From: Neobacillus sp. PS3-34 | GTDB taxonomy: Bacteria > Bacillota > Bacilli > Bacillales > Cytobacillaceae | Reading direction: 5' to 3' | DNA: 64,000 nt | Assembly (NCBI RefSeq): GCF_030915465.1 | Contig: NZ_CP133267.1 | Location: forward strand, 3,130,501-3,194,500 | Part shown: in pieces, positions 46,366 through 54,645 of the stretch | Layout: every line of letters starts with the position of its first letter | Numbering within the stretch: the first letter of the stretch is position 1 | Program-made: the position numbers and the translations under genes | Notes under the pieces: generated by a model | Told to the model about the DNA's origin: nothing | Seen by the model: only the letters and a program-made list of their open reading frames with translations | Database searches by the model: none

Positions 46366-46716
46366 ATGCTGTACTCATTAATAATCCCAGCCATTCTACT
46401 TGTGGCACTTTATAAGAGGTACTTTCCTGTAAAAAACATACCATGCATGAAATTAGAAAATGACAGCAAGGATTTGAACACAGTCGTATTAGATATAAGG
46501 GATTACAATATTGCTTATAAAAATAAGGTAAACGGAGCAATTAATCTTCCACTTGCATATTTGAATCGCCATTTACAGGAAATACCTAGATCATCAATCC
46601 ATTTGATAGTATCAACTCCTGTAGAGAAAAATATGGGGATTAGATTTTTAAATAGAAAAGGCTTCAAAGTTGTTGGTTTTTCCTTCTTGGATGGGAAGTG
46701 TAGTGAAGCAAATTAA
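46366..46716 (+). CDS. Membrane-anchored rhodanese-like protein lacking the active-site cysteine
   Basis: A 116-residue protein: N-terminal helix (residues 3-20) and a rhodanese fold (VLDIRDYNIAYKNKVNGAIN LPLAYLN in two parts). The position of the catalytic Cys is Ser83 (LIVSTPVEKN), so sulfur transfer through a persulfide is not expected. It is the first gene after the CstR-type promoter and may be a sensor or scaffold for the active rhodaneses. Ribosome site AAAGGTG. Confidence 0.7.
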   Translation: MLYSLIIPAILLVALYKRYFPVKNIPCMKLENDSKDLNTVVLDIRDYNIAYKNKVNGAINLPLAYLNRHLQEIPRSSIHLIVSTPVEKNMGIRFLNRKGFKVVGFSFLDGKCSEAN

Positions 46717-46763
46717 TCGAGTATATGCGATGATTTATGCTTTTCTAAGCCGATAAAAGAGCC

Positions 46764-46865
46764 TTGACACAAAAAGATTATTTCTATAATATACCCGGTG
46801 TGGTATTAAGAATTTTGTGAAGTTGATAAATTTTTTTAAAACAAAATATACCCCAATGGGTAAAT
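46764..46865 (+). promoter_or_regulatory. Promoter and two TACCC/GGGTA-like sites before dsrE
   Basis: TTGACA at 46764-46769 and TAATAT at 46787-46792 are 17 bases apart, with an imperfect site (TATACCCGGTGTGGTATTA) over the -10. A second site, ATATACCC-CAAT-GGGTAAAT, lies at 46846-46865 in the leader. These fit double-operator control by a CstR-type repressor. Confidence 0.65.
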
Positions 46866-46880
46866 ATGGAGGTAAAATAA

Positions 46881-47360
46881 ATGGAATCTAAGAAAAAAAC
46901 AAACATTATTCTTTTCAGCGGTGATTACGATAAAGCCATGGCAGCTTACATTATTGCTAATGGAGCTGCAGCTTATGATCATGAAGTAACGATTTTCCAT
47001 ACTTTCTGGGGATTGAATGCATTAAGAAAAGATGAGCCCATCAAGGTGAAAAAGAATTTTATGGAAATGCTTTTTGGTAAAATGATGCCTCGTGGTGCTA
47101 ATAAAATGGGGCTTTCAAAAATGAACTTTGCCGGTTTCGGCCCTAAGATGATTAAAGAAATTATGAAAAAACATAATGCAATGCCATTGCCTGAATTAAT
47201 TGAAATGGCCAAAGAACAAGAAATTAACCTGGTTGCCTGCCAGATGACAGTCGATTTGTTAGGGCTTAAGCATGAAGAGATCATGGATGGCGTTGAATAC
47301 GCGGGTGTGGCTGCATATCTTGGTGGCGCTGAAGATGGAAACGTCAATTTATTTATCTAA
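46881..47360 (+). CDS. DsrE/DsrF-like sulfur-carrier protein
   Basis: A 159-residue DsrE-family protein: NIILFSGDYDKAMAAYIIAN, GAAAYDHEVTIFHTFWGLNAL, and the sulfur-binding Cys120 in NLVACQMTVDLLG. It accepts or passes sulfane sulfur with TusA and rhodanese partners. Ribosome site GGAGGTAAA. The first gene of the main sulfur operon, followed 23 bases later by a rhodanese. Confidence 0.88.
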   Translation: MESKKKTNIILFSGDYDKAMAAYIIANGAAAYDHEVTIFHTFWGLNALRKDEPIKVKKNFMEMLFGKMMPRGANKMGLSKMNFAGFGPKMIKEIMKKHNAMPLPELIEMAKEQEINLVACQMTVDLLGLKHEEIMDGVEYAGVAAYLGGAEDGNVNLFI

Positions 47361-47383
47361 CAAAAGCATAGGAGGAGATTGAA

Positions 47384-47743
47384 TTGACGTACACTAACTT
47401 TATTGTCATTGCAGGGATTGCACTATTTTTGCTTTTGCGCATGCTCCCGGCAAAAGGGGTAAAGAATATTTCAACAGCAGAGCTTAAACAAGTTTTAAAG
47501 GAAAAGAACAAACAATTTGTTGATGTAAGAACGCCTGCCGAATTTAAATCGAACCATATTAATGGATTTATTAACATGCCGCTCCATCAACTTTCAAACA
47601 AGGCAAACCAGCTCTCTAAAGAAAAAGAAGTAGTGGTTATCTGCCAAAGCGGAATGCGAAGCACAAAAGCGAGCAAGCAGTTAAAGAAAATGGGCTTCAC
47701 AAATGTTATGAATGTAAGAGGCGGAATGAGCGCTTGGAATTAA
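47384..47743 (+). CDS. Membrane-anchored rhodanese
   Basis: A 119-residue protein: N-terminal membrane helix (residues 5-20), rhodanese domain with FVDVRTPAEFKSNHINGFIN and the active loop CQSGMRS (Cys87). Accepts sulfane sulfur from persulfide or thiosulfate. TTG start behind AGGAGGAGA. Within the sulfur operon. Confidence 0.88.
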   Translation: MTYTNFIVIAGIALFLLLRMLPAKGVKNISTAELKQVLKEKNKQFVDVRTPAEFKSNHINGFINMPLHQLSNKANQLSKEKEVVVICQSGMRSTKASKQLKKMGFTNVMNVRGGMSAWN

Positions 47744-47755
47744 AAGGAGGAATGG

Positions 47756-48055
47756 ATGATGAACCAGATTACTGCTAAAGAAGTTGAAATGCTGTTAGCG
47801 GAAAAAAAACCTTTAAATATAATTGATGTCCGTGAAGTCAGTGAAGTGCAAGCAGGTAAAATACCTGGAGCAATGAACATTCCTCTGGGTCTGATTGAAT
47901 TTCGTATGCAGGAATTAGATAAAAATAATGATTACATTATTGTTTGCCGTTCAGGTGCAAGAAGCAGCCAGGCAACAAATTTCCTAGAATATCAAGGATA
48001 TAAGGTGACGAACATGACTGGCGGTATGCTGGCGTGGGAAGGTCAGATTGAATAA
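47756..48055 (+). CDS. Single-domain cytosolic rhodanese
   Basis: A 99-residue rhodanese with IIDVREVSEVQAGKIPGAMN and active loop CRSGARS (Cys64). The start may be either of two adjacent ATG codons behind AAAGGAGG. It overlaps in spacing with both neighbours, so it is part of the sulfur operon. Confidence 0.88.
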   Translation: MMNQITAKEVEMLLAEKKPLNIIDVREVSEVQAGKIPGAMNIPLGLIEFRMQELDKNNDYIIVCRSGARSSQATNFLEYQGYKVTNMTGGMLAWEGQIE

Positions 48056-48089
48056 TATTTTAAAACCATCACCACTAGGAGGCTATATA

Positions 48090-48662
48090 ATGGAACCAAT
48101 TAAATCTAATATGATTGTAGATGCGAAAGGGCTTGCTTGCCCGATGCCAATCGTCAAAACGAAAAAGGCAATGAATGAGCTTGAGGCAGGAAATGTAATG
48201 GAAGTGCAGGCAACAGACAAAGGTTCTAGAGCCGATATCCAGGCATGGGCGAAAAGTTCAGGTCATCAGTACTTGGGAACAATTGAAGAAGGCGAAGTAC
48301 TTAAACACTATCTTAGAAAATCAACTGGGGAAGAAAAAGAAGAAATTCAATATCCTCACGTTATAGATAATGAAGATTTAATGAACAAAATCAATGGCCA
48401 GGAAAATATTCTGATTTTAGATGTCAGGGAATCTGCGGAATATGCATTTAATCATATTCCTGGTGCGAAATCCATTCCTCTTGGAGATTTAGATGAGAGA
48501 ATGACTGAACTTGAAAAAAATGAAACAATCTATGTCGTGTGCCGTACAGGCAACCGCAGTGATCTAGCTGCTCAAAAATTATCATCCAATGGTTTTGAAA
48601 ACGTAATAAACGTCATGCCCGGCATGAGCAATTGGTCAGGTCCGACAGATTCAAATCAATAA
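48090..48662 (+). CDS. TusA-rhodanese fusion protein (CstA-like)
   Basis: A 190-residue fusion. Residues 1-77 are TusA (DAKGLACPMPIVKTKKAMNE, Cys17 in the CPMP motif); residues 95-185 are a rhodanese (LILDVRESAEYAFNHIPGAK, CRTGNRS with Cys151). The layout is that of the CstA persulfide-relay proteins. The ATG at 48090 follows AGGAGG; an upstream start would overlap the previous gene. Confidence 0.85.
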   Translation: MEPIKSNMIVDAKGLACPMPIVKTKKAMNELEAGNVMEVQATDKGSRADIQAWAKSSGHQYLGTIEEGEVLKHYLRKSTGEEKEEIQYPHVIDNEDLMNKINGQENILILDVRESAEYAFNHIPGAKSIPLGDLDERMTELEKNETIYVVCRTGNRSDLAAQKLSSNGFENVINVMPGMSNWSGPTDSNQ

Positions 48663-48679
48663 TTTTTTTTACAATAAAT

Positions 48680-48697
48680 TATACCGGTGGGGGTAAG
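48680..48697 (+). promoter_or_regulatory. Degenerate TACCC/GGGTA-like site before the dioxygenase gene
   Basis: TACCG-GTGG-GGGTA at 48682-48695 resembles the other operators with one arm mismatch, and it overlaps the ribosome site of the next gene. Could reduce its translation or transcription. Weak. Confidence 0.35.
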
Positions 48698-48701
48698 TGA
48701 A

Positions 48702-49829
48702 ATGACTGTTACAGCTATGAATTCAAGAGAAGTAACGCAAAAGATTTTTAACAGGGAGAAATTATTTATCCTGGATGTACGTAATGAGGGAGACTTCCAG
48801 GATTGGAAAATTGAAGGTGAACAATTCACTCACTTGAATGTACCTTACTTTGATCTCCTTGATGGAGTTGAGGGTATTATATATCAAATTCCGGCTGATG
48901 AAGAAATTTTAGTCGTTTGTGCTAAAGAAGGTTCATCCATTTTTGTGGCTGATATGCTTTCTGAGGCAGGCTTAAACGTTTCTTATCTACAAGGCGGAAT
49001 GAAATCATGGAGCGAACATCTTGAGCCCGTAAAAGTTGGCGTTTTAAAAGATGGCGGAGAAGTTTTTCAGTTTGTGAGAATCGGTAAAGGCTGTCTGTCT
49101 TACATGGCAATTTCTAACGGTGAAGCGGCTATTATTGATGCTACCAGGATGACAGATGTATATATTGATTTTGCTAATAAAATGGGTGCTAAAGTTAAAC
49201 ATGTTTTTGATACTCACCTCCATGCAGATCATATTTCAGGAGGAAGAAAAATTGCAGAGCAAACCGGTGCTGCTTACTGGCTGCCTCCAAAAGATGCTGA
49301 AGAGGTTACGTACTATTATTCACGCCTTGAAGAAGGCAATGATTTCTTGTTTGGAAATACGAAAATTGCGATTCAGCCTGTTTATTCACCAGGACATACG
49401 ATTGGATCCACTTCTTTTGTTATCGGTGATCGTTATTTGTTAACAGGAGATATTCTTTTCATTGATTCAATTGGAAGGCCAGACCTGGCTGGGAAAGCCG
49501 AAGATTGGGTAACCGACTTAAGAGAAACTCTTTATAGCCGTTATAAAGAATTATCAGATGAATTAATTGTACTTCCTGCTCATTTCATGATTATTGATGA
49601 GTTAAATGAAAATGGAAGTGTAAGTGAAAAATTAGGCACCCTTTATTCCCGAAATCACGGATTAAAAATCGAAAATGAAGCTGAATTCAGAAGAGTTGTT
49701 ACCGAGAACCTTCCACCACAGCCAAATGCTTATCAGGAAATCAGAGAAACCAATATGGGTAAAATCAATCCGGATATTGAAAAACAGAGAGAAATGGAAA
49801 TTGGCCCTAACCGCTGTGCAGTACGTTAA
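48702..49829 (+). CDS. Rhodanese-persulfide dioxygenase fusion (CstB/ETHE1-like)
   Basis: A 375-residue fusion. Residues 1-110 are a rhodanese domain ([31 protein letters not shown] with Cys73, [11 protein letters not shown]). Residues 115-370 are a metallo-beta-lactamase fold with the iron ligands [11 protein letters not shown] (His172, His174, Asp176, His177), PGHTIGS (His232) and LTGDILFI (Asp250). Such enzymes oxidise glutathione- or thiol-persulfide to sulfite using oxygen. The order is rhodanese first, not the usual CstB order. GTG at 48687 is possible, but ATG 48702 has GGGGG upstream. Confidence 0.85.
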   Translation: MTVTAMNSREVTQKIFNREKLFILDVRNEGDFQDWKIEGEQFTHLNVPYFDLLDGVEGIIYQIPADEEILVVCAKEGSSIFVADMLSEAGLNVSYLQGGMKSWSEHLEPVKVGVLKDGGEVFQFVRIGKGCLSYMAISNGEAAIIDATRMTDVYIDFANKMGAKVKHVFDTHLHADHISGGRKIAEQTGAAYWLPPKDAEEVTYYYSRLEEGNDFLFGNTKIAIQPVYSPGHTIGSTSFVIGDRYLLTGDILFIDSIGRPDLAGKAEDWVTDLRETLYSRYKELSDELIVLPAHFMIIDELNENGSVSEKLGTLYSRNHGLKIENEAEFRRVVTENLPPQPNAYQEIRETNMGKINPDIEKQREMEIGPNRCAVR

Positions 49830-49865
49830 TGAGAAGCAACTATAACATTTTAGGAGGAAAATAAA

Positions 49866-50093
49866 ATGGACGTTACTAAAATATTAGATGCAAAAGGGCT
49901 TGCCTGCCCAATGCCGATTGTAAAAACAAAAAAAGCAATAAATGAGCTGGAATCAGGTCAAATTTTAGAAATCCATGCAACTGATAAAGGGGCTAAAGCA
50001 GACCTGGCTGCCTGGGCTAAATCTACTGGCAATGAATTAATCCAATCTGCAGAAGAAGATGGCGTATTAAAATTCTGGCTTAAAAAAGCTTAA
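49866..50093 (+). CDS. TusA-family sulfur-carrier protein
   Basis: A 75-residue TusA with AKGLACPMPIVKTKKAINE (CPMP motif) and a C-terminal LIQSAEEDGVLKFWLKKA. It is nearly the same as the TusA half of the upstream fusion, suggesting duplication. Ribosome site AGGAGG. Ends in a hairpin before the transporter. Confidence 0.9.
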   Translation: MDVTKILDAKGLACPMPIVKTKKAINELESGQILEIHATDKGAKADLAAWAKSTGNELIQSAEEDGVLKFWLKKA

Positions 50094-50100
50094 AAATTTA

Positions 50101-50128
50101 AAGAAGGCACTTATAGTGCCTTCTTCCT
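50101..50128 (+). terminator. Hairpin between tusA and tauE
   Basis: AAGAAGGCAC and GTGCCTTCTT form ten perfect pairs; CCTTT follows. A partial terminator. Confidence 0.65.
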
Positions 50129-50144
50129 TTAAGGGGAGTCATAA

Positions 50145-50924
50145 ATGAGCTGGACTTTTATTATCGTCTTATTTCTTGTTGGCTTTGTCGGGTCATATAT
50201 TTCTGGAATGGTTGGGATAGGTGGAGCCATCGTCAATTTTCCAATGCTGCTGTATATTCCGCCGTTGTTTGGCCTTATTGCGTTCACCCCACACGAAGTA
50301 TCAGGGATTAGTGCCGTGCAAGTTTTATTTGCTACGATAGGCGGAGTTTTAGCTTACCGGAATAGCGGGTATTTAAATAAAAAAATCATATTCTCGATGG
50401 GTGCCAGCATTTTGGCAGGAAGTTTTATCGGAGGATTCTTCTCCCATTTACTCCCTGAATCGGGAATTAATTTAGTTTATGGTATTCTTGCACTTATTGC
50501 TGTCGTTTTAATGTTTATTCCTAAAAAGGGAATTGATGATCTACCCGCAGACCAATTGAAGGTTAACCTGGTTTTAGGGATGGTGCTATCCTTTATTGTC
50601 GGTATAAGTGCTGGAATCGTTGGAGCTGGCGGAGCTTTTTTACTCGTCCCAATTATGCTCGTCGTTTTAAAAATTCCTACCAGGGTTACAATAGCGTCAT
50701 CTCTGGCAATCACGCTGATTTCATCAGTCGGTGTAACGATAGGAAAAGTAACAACAGGCCAGGTTCCATGGCTTCCTACACTTGTTGTCGTTATCGCCAG
50801 CTTCATTGCCTCCTCACTGGGTGCGAAGGCAGGCAAAAAAATGAATACTAAAATCCTTCAGGCCATTCTTGCCGTATTAATCGGGATAACAGCCCTCAAA
50901 ATCTGGATTGATATTCTATTCTGA
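50145..50924 (+). CDS. TauE/SafE-family anion exporter
   Basis: A 259-residue protein with about eight membrane helices. The duplicated half-motifs [17 protein letters not shown] and [20 protein letters not shown] are TauE/SafE hallmarks. It probably exports sulfite, the product of the persulfide dioxygenase encoded upstream. GTG/ATG start behind AAGGGGAG. Confidence 0.88.
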   Translation: MSWTFIIVLFLVGFVGSYISGMVGIGGAIVNFPMLLYIPPLFGLIAFTPHEVSGISAVQVLFATIGGVLAYRNSGYLNKKIIFSMGASILAGSFIGGFFSHLLPESGINLVYGILALIAVVLMFIPKKGIDDLPADQLKVNLVLGMVLSFIVGISAGIVGAGGAFLLVPIMLVVLKIPTRVTIASSLAITLISSVGVTIGKVTTGQVPWLPTLVVVIASFIASSLGAKAGKKMNTKILQAILAVLIGITALKIWIDILF

Positions 50925-50988
50925 TAAAAACCTTTTTCAATGTTAAAGATAAGAGGATGATTAATCAATTTTTAAGGAGGAAATGAAA

Positions 50989-51372
50989 TTGTTCCATTAT
51001 ACCGTTTCAACTACAAAAAAGATTGATGAAGCAATAATCTCTCTTGAAAAGAATTTAAAGGAAGTAAAGTTTGGTGTTTTGTGGACATTGGATTTACAGG
51101 GGAAGCTGCAGGAAAAAGGGGTTGCTTATAATCAGCCATATTATATTCTGGAAGTGTGCAATCCCCAGGAAGCAGCAAAAATTTTAAACATTAATGAACT
51201 GGCAGGCTATTTTCTTCCTTGTAAAATAACAGTTTACGAAAGCGAAGGAACAACAAAGATTGGTTTAGCAAAGCCTTCTTTATTGGTCAGTATGATAGAT
51301 GACAATGAGTTGAAATCGATCGCAGAAGAAATTGAGTCTACACTAATAAATGTTTTGGAAAAAACCAAATAA
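50989..51372 (+). CDS. DUF302-family protein
   Basis: A 127-residue protein: TTG start (MFHYTVSTTKKIDEAIISLE) behind TAAGGAGG; the ATG at 50983 is too close to that site. The segment GVAYNQPYYILEVCNPQEAA holds a Cys in the family's conserved position. DUF302 proteins often follow sulfur or copper detoxification genes. Role unknown. Confidence 0.75.
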   Translation: MFHYTVSTTKKIDEAIISLEKNLKEVKFGVLWTLDLQGKLQEKGVAYNQPYYILEVCNPQEAAKILNINELAGYFLPCKITVYESEGTTKIGLAKPSLLVSMIDDNELKSIAEEIESTLINVLEKTK

Positions 51373-51382
51373 CCTTGTTTTG

Positions 51383-51411
51383 AGGCTCCTTTTTGGGTGC
51401 CTTTTTTATTT
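51383..51411 (+). terminator. Terminator of the sulfur cluster
   Basis: AGGC and GCCT close a short stem around CTCCTTTTTGGG pairing; TTTTTTATTTT follows. Confidence 0.65.
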
Positions 51412-51421
51412 TAATAGTGTT

Positions 51422-53232
51422 TCATTTTTGTTCAAACCACAGATCTTTATAATTCATCCACCCAAGTGCATTTAGTGAAATGCCTTTCAAGGAATTGTGA
51501 TGTGAAATACTTTGCCTGCTATGGTACAGAAAAAGCAGCGCAAAAGTATCACGGTAAATGTTTTCAATTTCTGAAAAACATCTGAGACGTTCCTGACTTT
51601 CTGTCACACTTAAGGCATGAAATAGGATTTCATCAACTCTGTTTCTAAGAGGAGAATCCTGAAAGTTTTTAATGAAAGAATTGCCGGTTTGAAGCATATC
51701 AAGCCATCCCACCTCGATATTTTCATCAAAAACCTCACCGGAAATGATAATATCAGCTTTTTCCATTGTATCTCTCATCTTTAATTCTTCAATTGGGAGA
51801 ATAGAGATTTGAAGATGAACCCCGAGTATATTTTCTGCCTGCTCCTTAATCCATTTCGCATTCAGTTCATTAGATGTCATTCGATAAGTATATAAATGGA
51901 TGATTTCCCCGTTATAGCTGCTCCGCTTTAATAATTCTCTTGCAGTATTATAGTCAGCTTCAAAAAGAACATTGTCTCCATTCTGTGATGGAGTAAAACC
52001 ACTGGCTGGTTTGAATCGCAGTCCGCCCAGGTCTATAATCATTTGTTCACGGTTTAGAGCATAATGAAGAGATTGCCGAAAATGGATATCCTGCAGTATC
52101 CCGTTTTTTTGCAGGTTAAAAACAAGATAGTAGCATCCATTTTCAATGTTATTTAGTTCATTAAAGTCATTATTTTCAACATGGGCATTAAGTGAGAGGG
52201 GAAGATACTTCATCTCACTTAAATTGGGAGGCTGTTTGTTTTCAGAGCTGTAATCAGGCCATACCCAAATTTCGATTTTGTCGATAAAGGCCTCTCTTTA
52301 AAATAGTCATCGTGTGCATTTAATAAAAGAATGCTGTCATCATTTTTTTCAACCGAATAGGAACCTGTTCCAATTGGATGACTCGAAAAATCCGATTTTC
52401 CCGCCAGGTCCTCTGGCACAATAGCCAATCTTTCAGTACTAAGGAAGCTTGCAAATAAAGAGTGAGGCTTTTCAAGCTCAATCTCCAAGGCGTAATCATG
52501 GAGTATAACTATCTTCTTGATGTCTTTAACCATCCACCTATGCGGGGAGGCTGTTGAAGGATCCTTGATTCTCATCAGAGTGAAGGCCACATCCACAGCT
52601 GTTAACCTTTTTCCATTATGAAAGCGAACGCCCTTTCTAAGATAAAAGGTCCATATCTTACTCGATTCATCGCTTTTCCAATAATGGGCAAGATTTGGTT
52701 CGAGTTTTCCTGTGTTTGCATTATATAAAACGAGCGTATCAAAAATTTGCTTAATCATATGTGCTTCGGTTCTTCTCCCAACGAAAGCCGGATCCAGATG
52801 GGGGATGGACCGATAAAATGGAAAGCGAAGGATATCGATGTCAGCTTCATCCACATTCGCCCGGTACCCCATCTGCTGCTCGAGCCAATCAGTGAACTGT
52901 TTCTTTCCTTCTGCTTCAATTCCATATTCTTCCAAAATCGAATAGGCACCATGTAAATCGCTTCTTTTTACCTTATCTTTGGCAGCTTCAATTAAAAGCG
53001 TGTCTTTTCCTTTCGAAAATAACAGCTTCGATTGGTTTCCGCGGCATTTGCCGGGAGTCCAGCTAATCCAATTCTCTTTTTCCATTTTTTTAAGTAATAG
53101 ATTGACGTTCCTTTTGCTGGTAAAAAGAACGCCACAAAGTTCTTCAGATTTAATATCAAACCAAACATCGTTCGGAATGGCTGAGTAATAGCTCCTTAAT
53201 TGAAAGAAGTGTTCTTCTATAAGCATGAACAT
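51422..53232 (-). CDS. SgrR-like regulator with solute-binding domain; one frameshift
   Basis: About 603 residues after repair. Residues 1-100 are an SgrR-type DNA-binding domain (SEELCGVLFTSKRNVNLLLK, WISWTPGKCRGNQSKLLF). The rest is an SBP_bac_5 extracellular-solute fold used inside the cell (HLDPAFVGRRTEAHMIKQIF, FYLRKGVRFHNGKRLTAVDV, FRQSLHYALNREQMIIDLGG). The frame breaks beside GGCC 52289-52292; adding one base gives KERPFIDKIEIWVWPDYSSE. It is divergent from an MFS gene, which it may activate when a sugar phosphate or other ligand binds. Confidence 0.85.
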
Positions 53233-53342
53233 TTCGCTCCTGACTCAATGTAAAAGGTGAAAAAATTGTAAAACTATTTACACTTTTTATACTACTTTAT
53301 TTGGATAAAAATATATACAACGTATTAATGGGAGTGAGAGAC

Positions 53343-54572
53343 ATGAATTCTGTTCAACCAAGTGTTTCTGCTAAGGTTCAAGCCGGCTCGATCTGGCAAA
53401 ATCGAAATTTTATGATTCTATTGTTAACGGGTTCGATCATAGCGCTCGGAAGTAAGGTATATGAACTTGCACTTCCGCTTATTTTATATGATTTGACTAA
53501 ATCATCGGTTGCCATGTCAGCGATGCGCGGAATTGAGTTTTTACCCAATTTGCTTCTAGCTGTCTTCATTGGAGTGATCGTAGACAGGGTAAATAAAAAA
53601 CGATGGTCGCTTTGGGCAATCATCATTCAGATAATGGTTCTGATTGGTTTGTTTTCTCTTATTGAAATGGGCATACACCATTTATTTGTGTTTTATATTT
53701 CTGGCTTTATTTTAATGGCCAGCAGCTATGCCTACTTTAATGCCAGGTTCAGTATTGTGAAGCAGGCATTACCAGGGAATATGCTAACATCAGCCAATGC
53801 TTCCTTTTCTTTTGTGTCCACCTTAGTTGGGATTATGGTGGCCATCTCTGGGGCTATTCTTTTGCTTGCAGACCTAGATCAGGGACTGCTGATTACTGCT
53901 GTGGCATTTGGGCTTGCTTTCATATCCCTGTTGTTTTTGAATTCAAATGAAGCAATAAAAAAGGAGCATCAATCTGACTTTTTGCGTGAATTAAAAGAAG
54001 GGTGGACTGAACTGAGGAGAAATGAGACCCTTTGGCTCATTACTATTCTTGTTATTTTTATCAATTCAACTGCAGGAATGGCAGATACAATGATTATCTT
54101 TTATGCAAAAGACAAGCTTGCCCTAAACAGCTCGCAGCTCGGTATTGTATTGGCATCTACTGGCTTGGGAGGGCTGGTCGGCAGCAGCACTGTCAAATAC
54201 GTAAGAAGCAGGATACCAATGGGAGTTCTGTTGGGGTTGACGACATTGCTGTTGGGAATTGCGTATTTAGTTATGTTTTTATCTTCAACAAGCTGGATAT
54301 TAGGGATTGGCCTATTCTTTGACGGTGTATTTGCAACCATCTCATCCGTTTGCATCTGGACGTTCCGGCAGGAATCAACACCGGAGCATCTTATTGGCAG
54401 AATCAGTGGTCTTACTGGATCGATTTTTAAGCTTGGCATGCCATTCGCAATATTTGCAGCTGGCTGGATTGCCGATTGGCTGGATCCCCAAACGGTCTTT
54501 CTGCTCGCATGCATTTTTAATTTCTTTATTTTCGTATGGTACCAGCGCTCCCCGCTATGGAAAGTGAAATAA
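53343..54572 (+). CDS. MFS transporter, MFS_3 type
   Basis: A 409-residue protein with about twelve membrane helices: NFMILLLTGSIIALGSKVYE opens helix 1, and VIVDRVNKKRWSLWA is the loop 2-3 motif. Start follows GGGAGTGAG; an earlier in-frame ATG at 53301 lacks a site. Divergent from the SgrR-like regulator. Substrate unknown, efflux likely. Confidence 0.8.
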   Translation: MNSVQPSVSAKVQAGSIWQNRNFMILLLTGSIIALGSKVYELALPLILYDLTKSSVAMSAMRGIEFLPNLLLAVFIGVIVDRVNKKRWSLWAIIIQIMVLIGLFSLIEMGIHHLFVFYISGFILMASSYAYFNARFSIVKQALPGNMLTSANASFSFVSTLVGIMVAISGAILLLADLDQGLLITAVAFGLAFISLLFLNSNEAIKKEHQSDFLRELKEGWTELRRNETLWLITILVIFINSTAGMADTMIIFYAKDKLALNSSQLGIVLASTGLGGLVGSSTVKYVRSRIPMGVLLGLTTLLLGIAYLVMFLSSTSWILGIGLFFDGVFATISSVCIWTFRQESTPEHLIGRISGLTGSIFKLGMPFAIFAAGWIADWLDPQTVFLLACIFNFFIFVWYQRSPLWKVK

Positions 54573-54614
54573 GGAAAACGAAGGGAGGAGAGGAAATCCA
54601 ATAAAATGGCAAAC

Positions 54615-54640
54615 AAAAAACCCGATTTCTCGGGTTTTTT
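54615..54640. terminator. Terminator between MFS and TerD genes
   Basis: AAAAAACCCG and CGGGTTTTTT form a perfect stem around ATTTCT; shared by convergent genes. Confidence 0.9.
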
Positions 54641-54645
54641 GGTCC

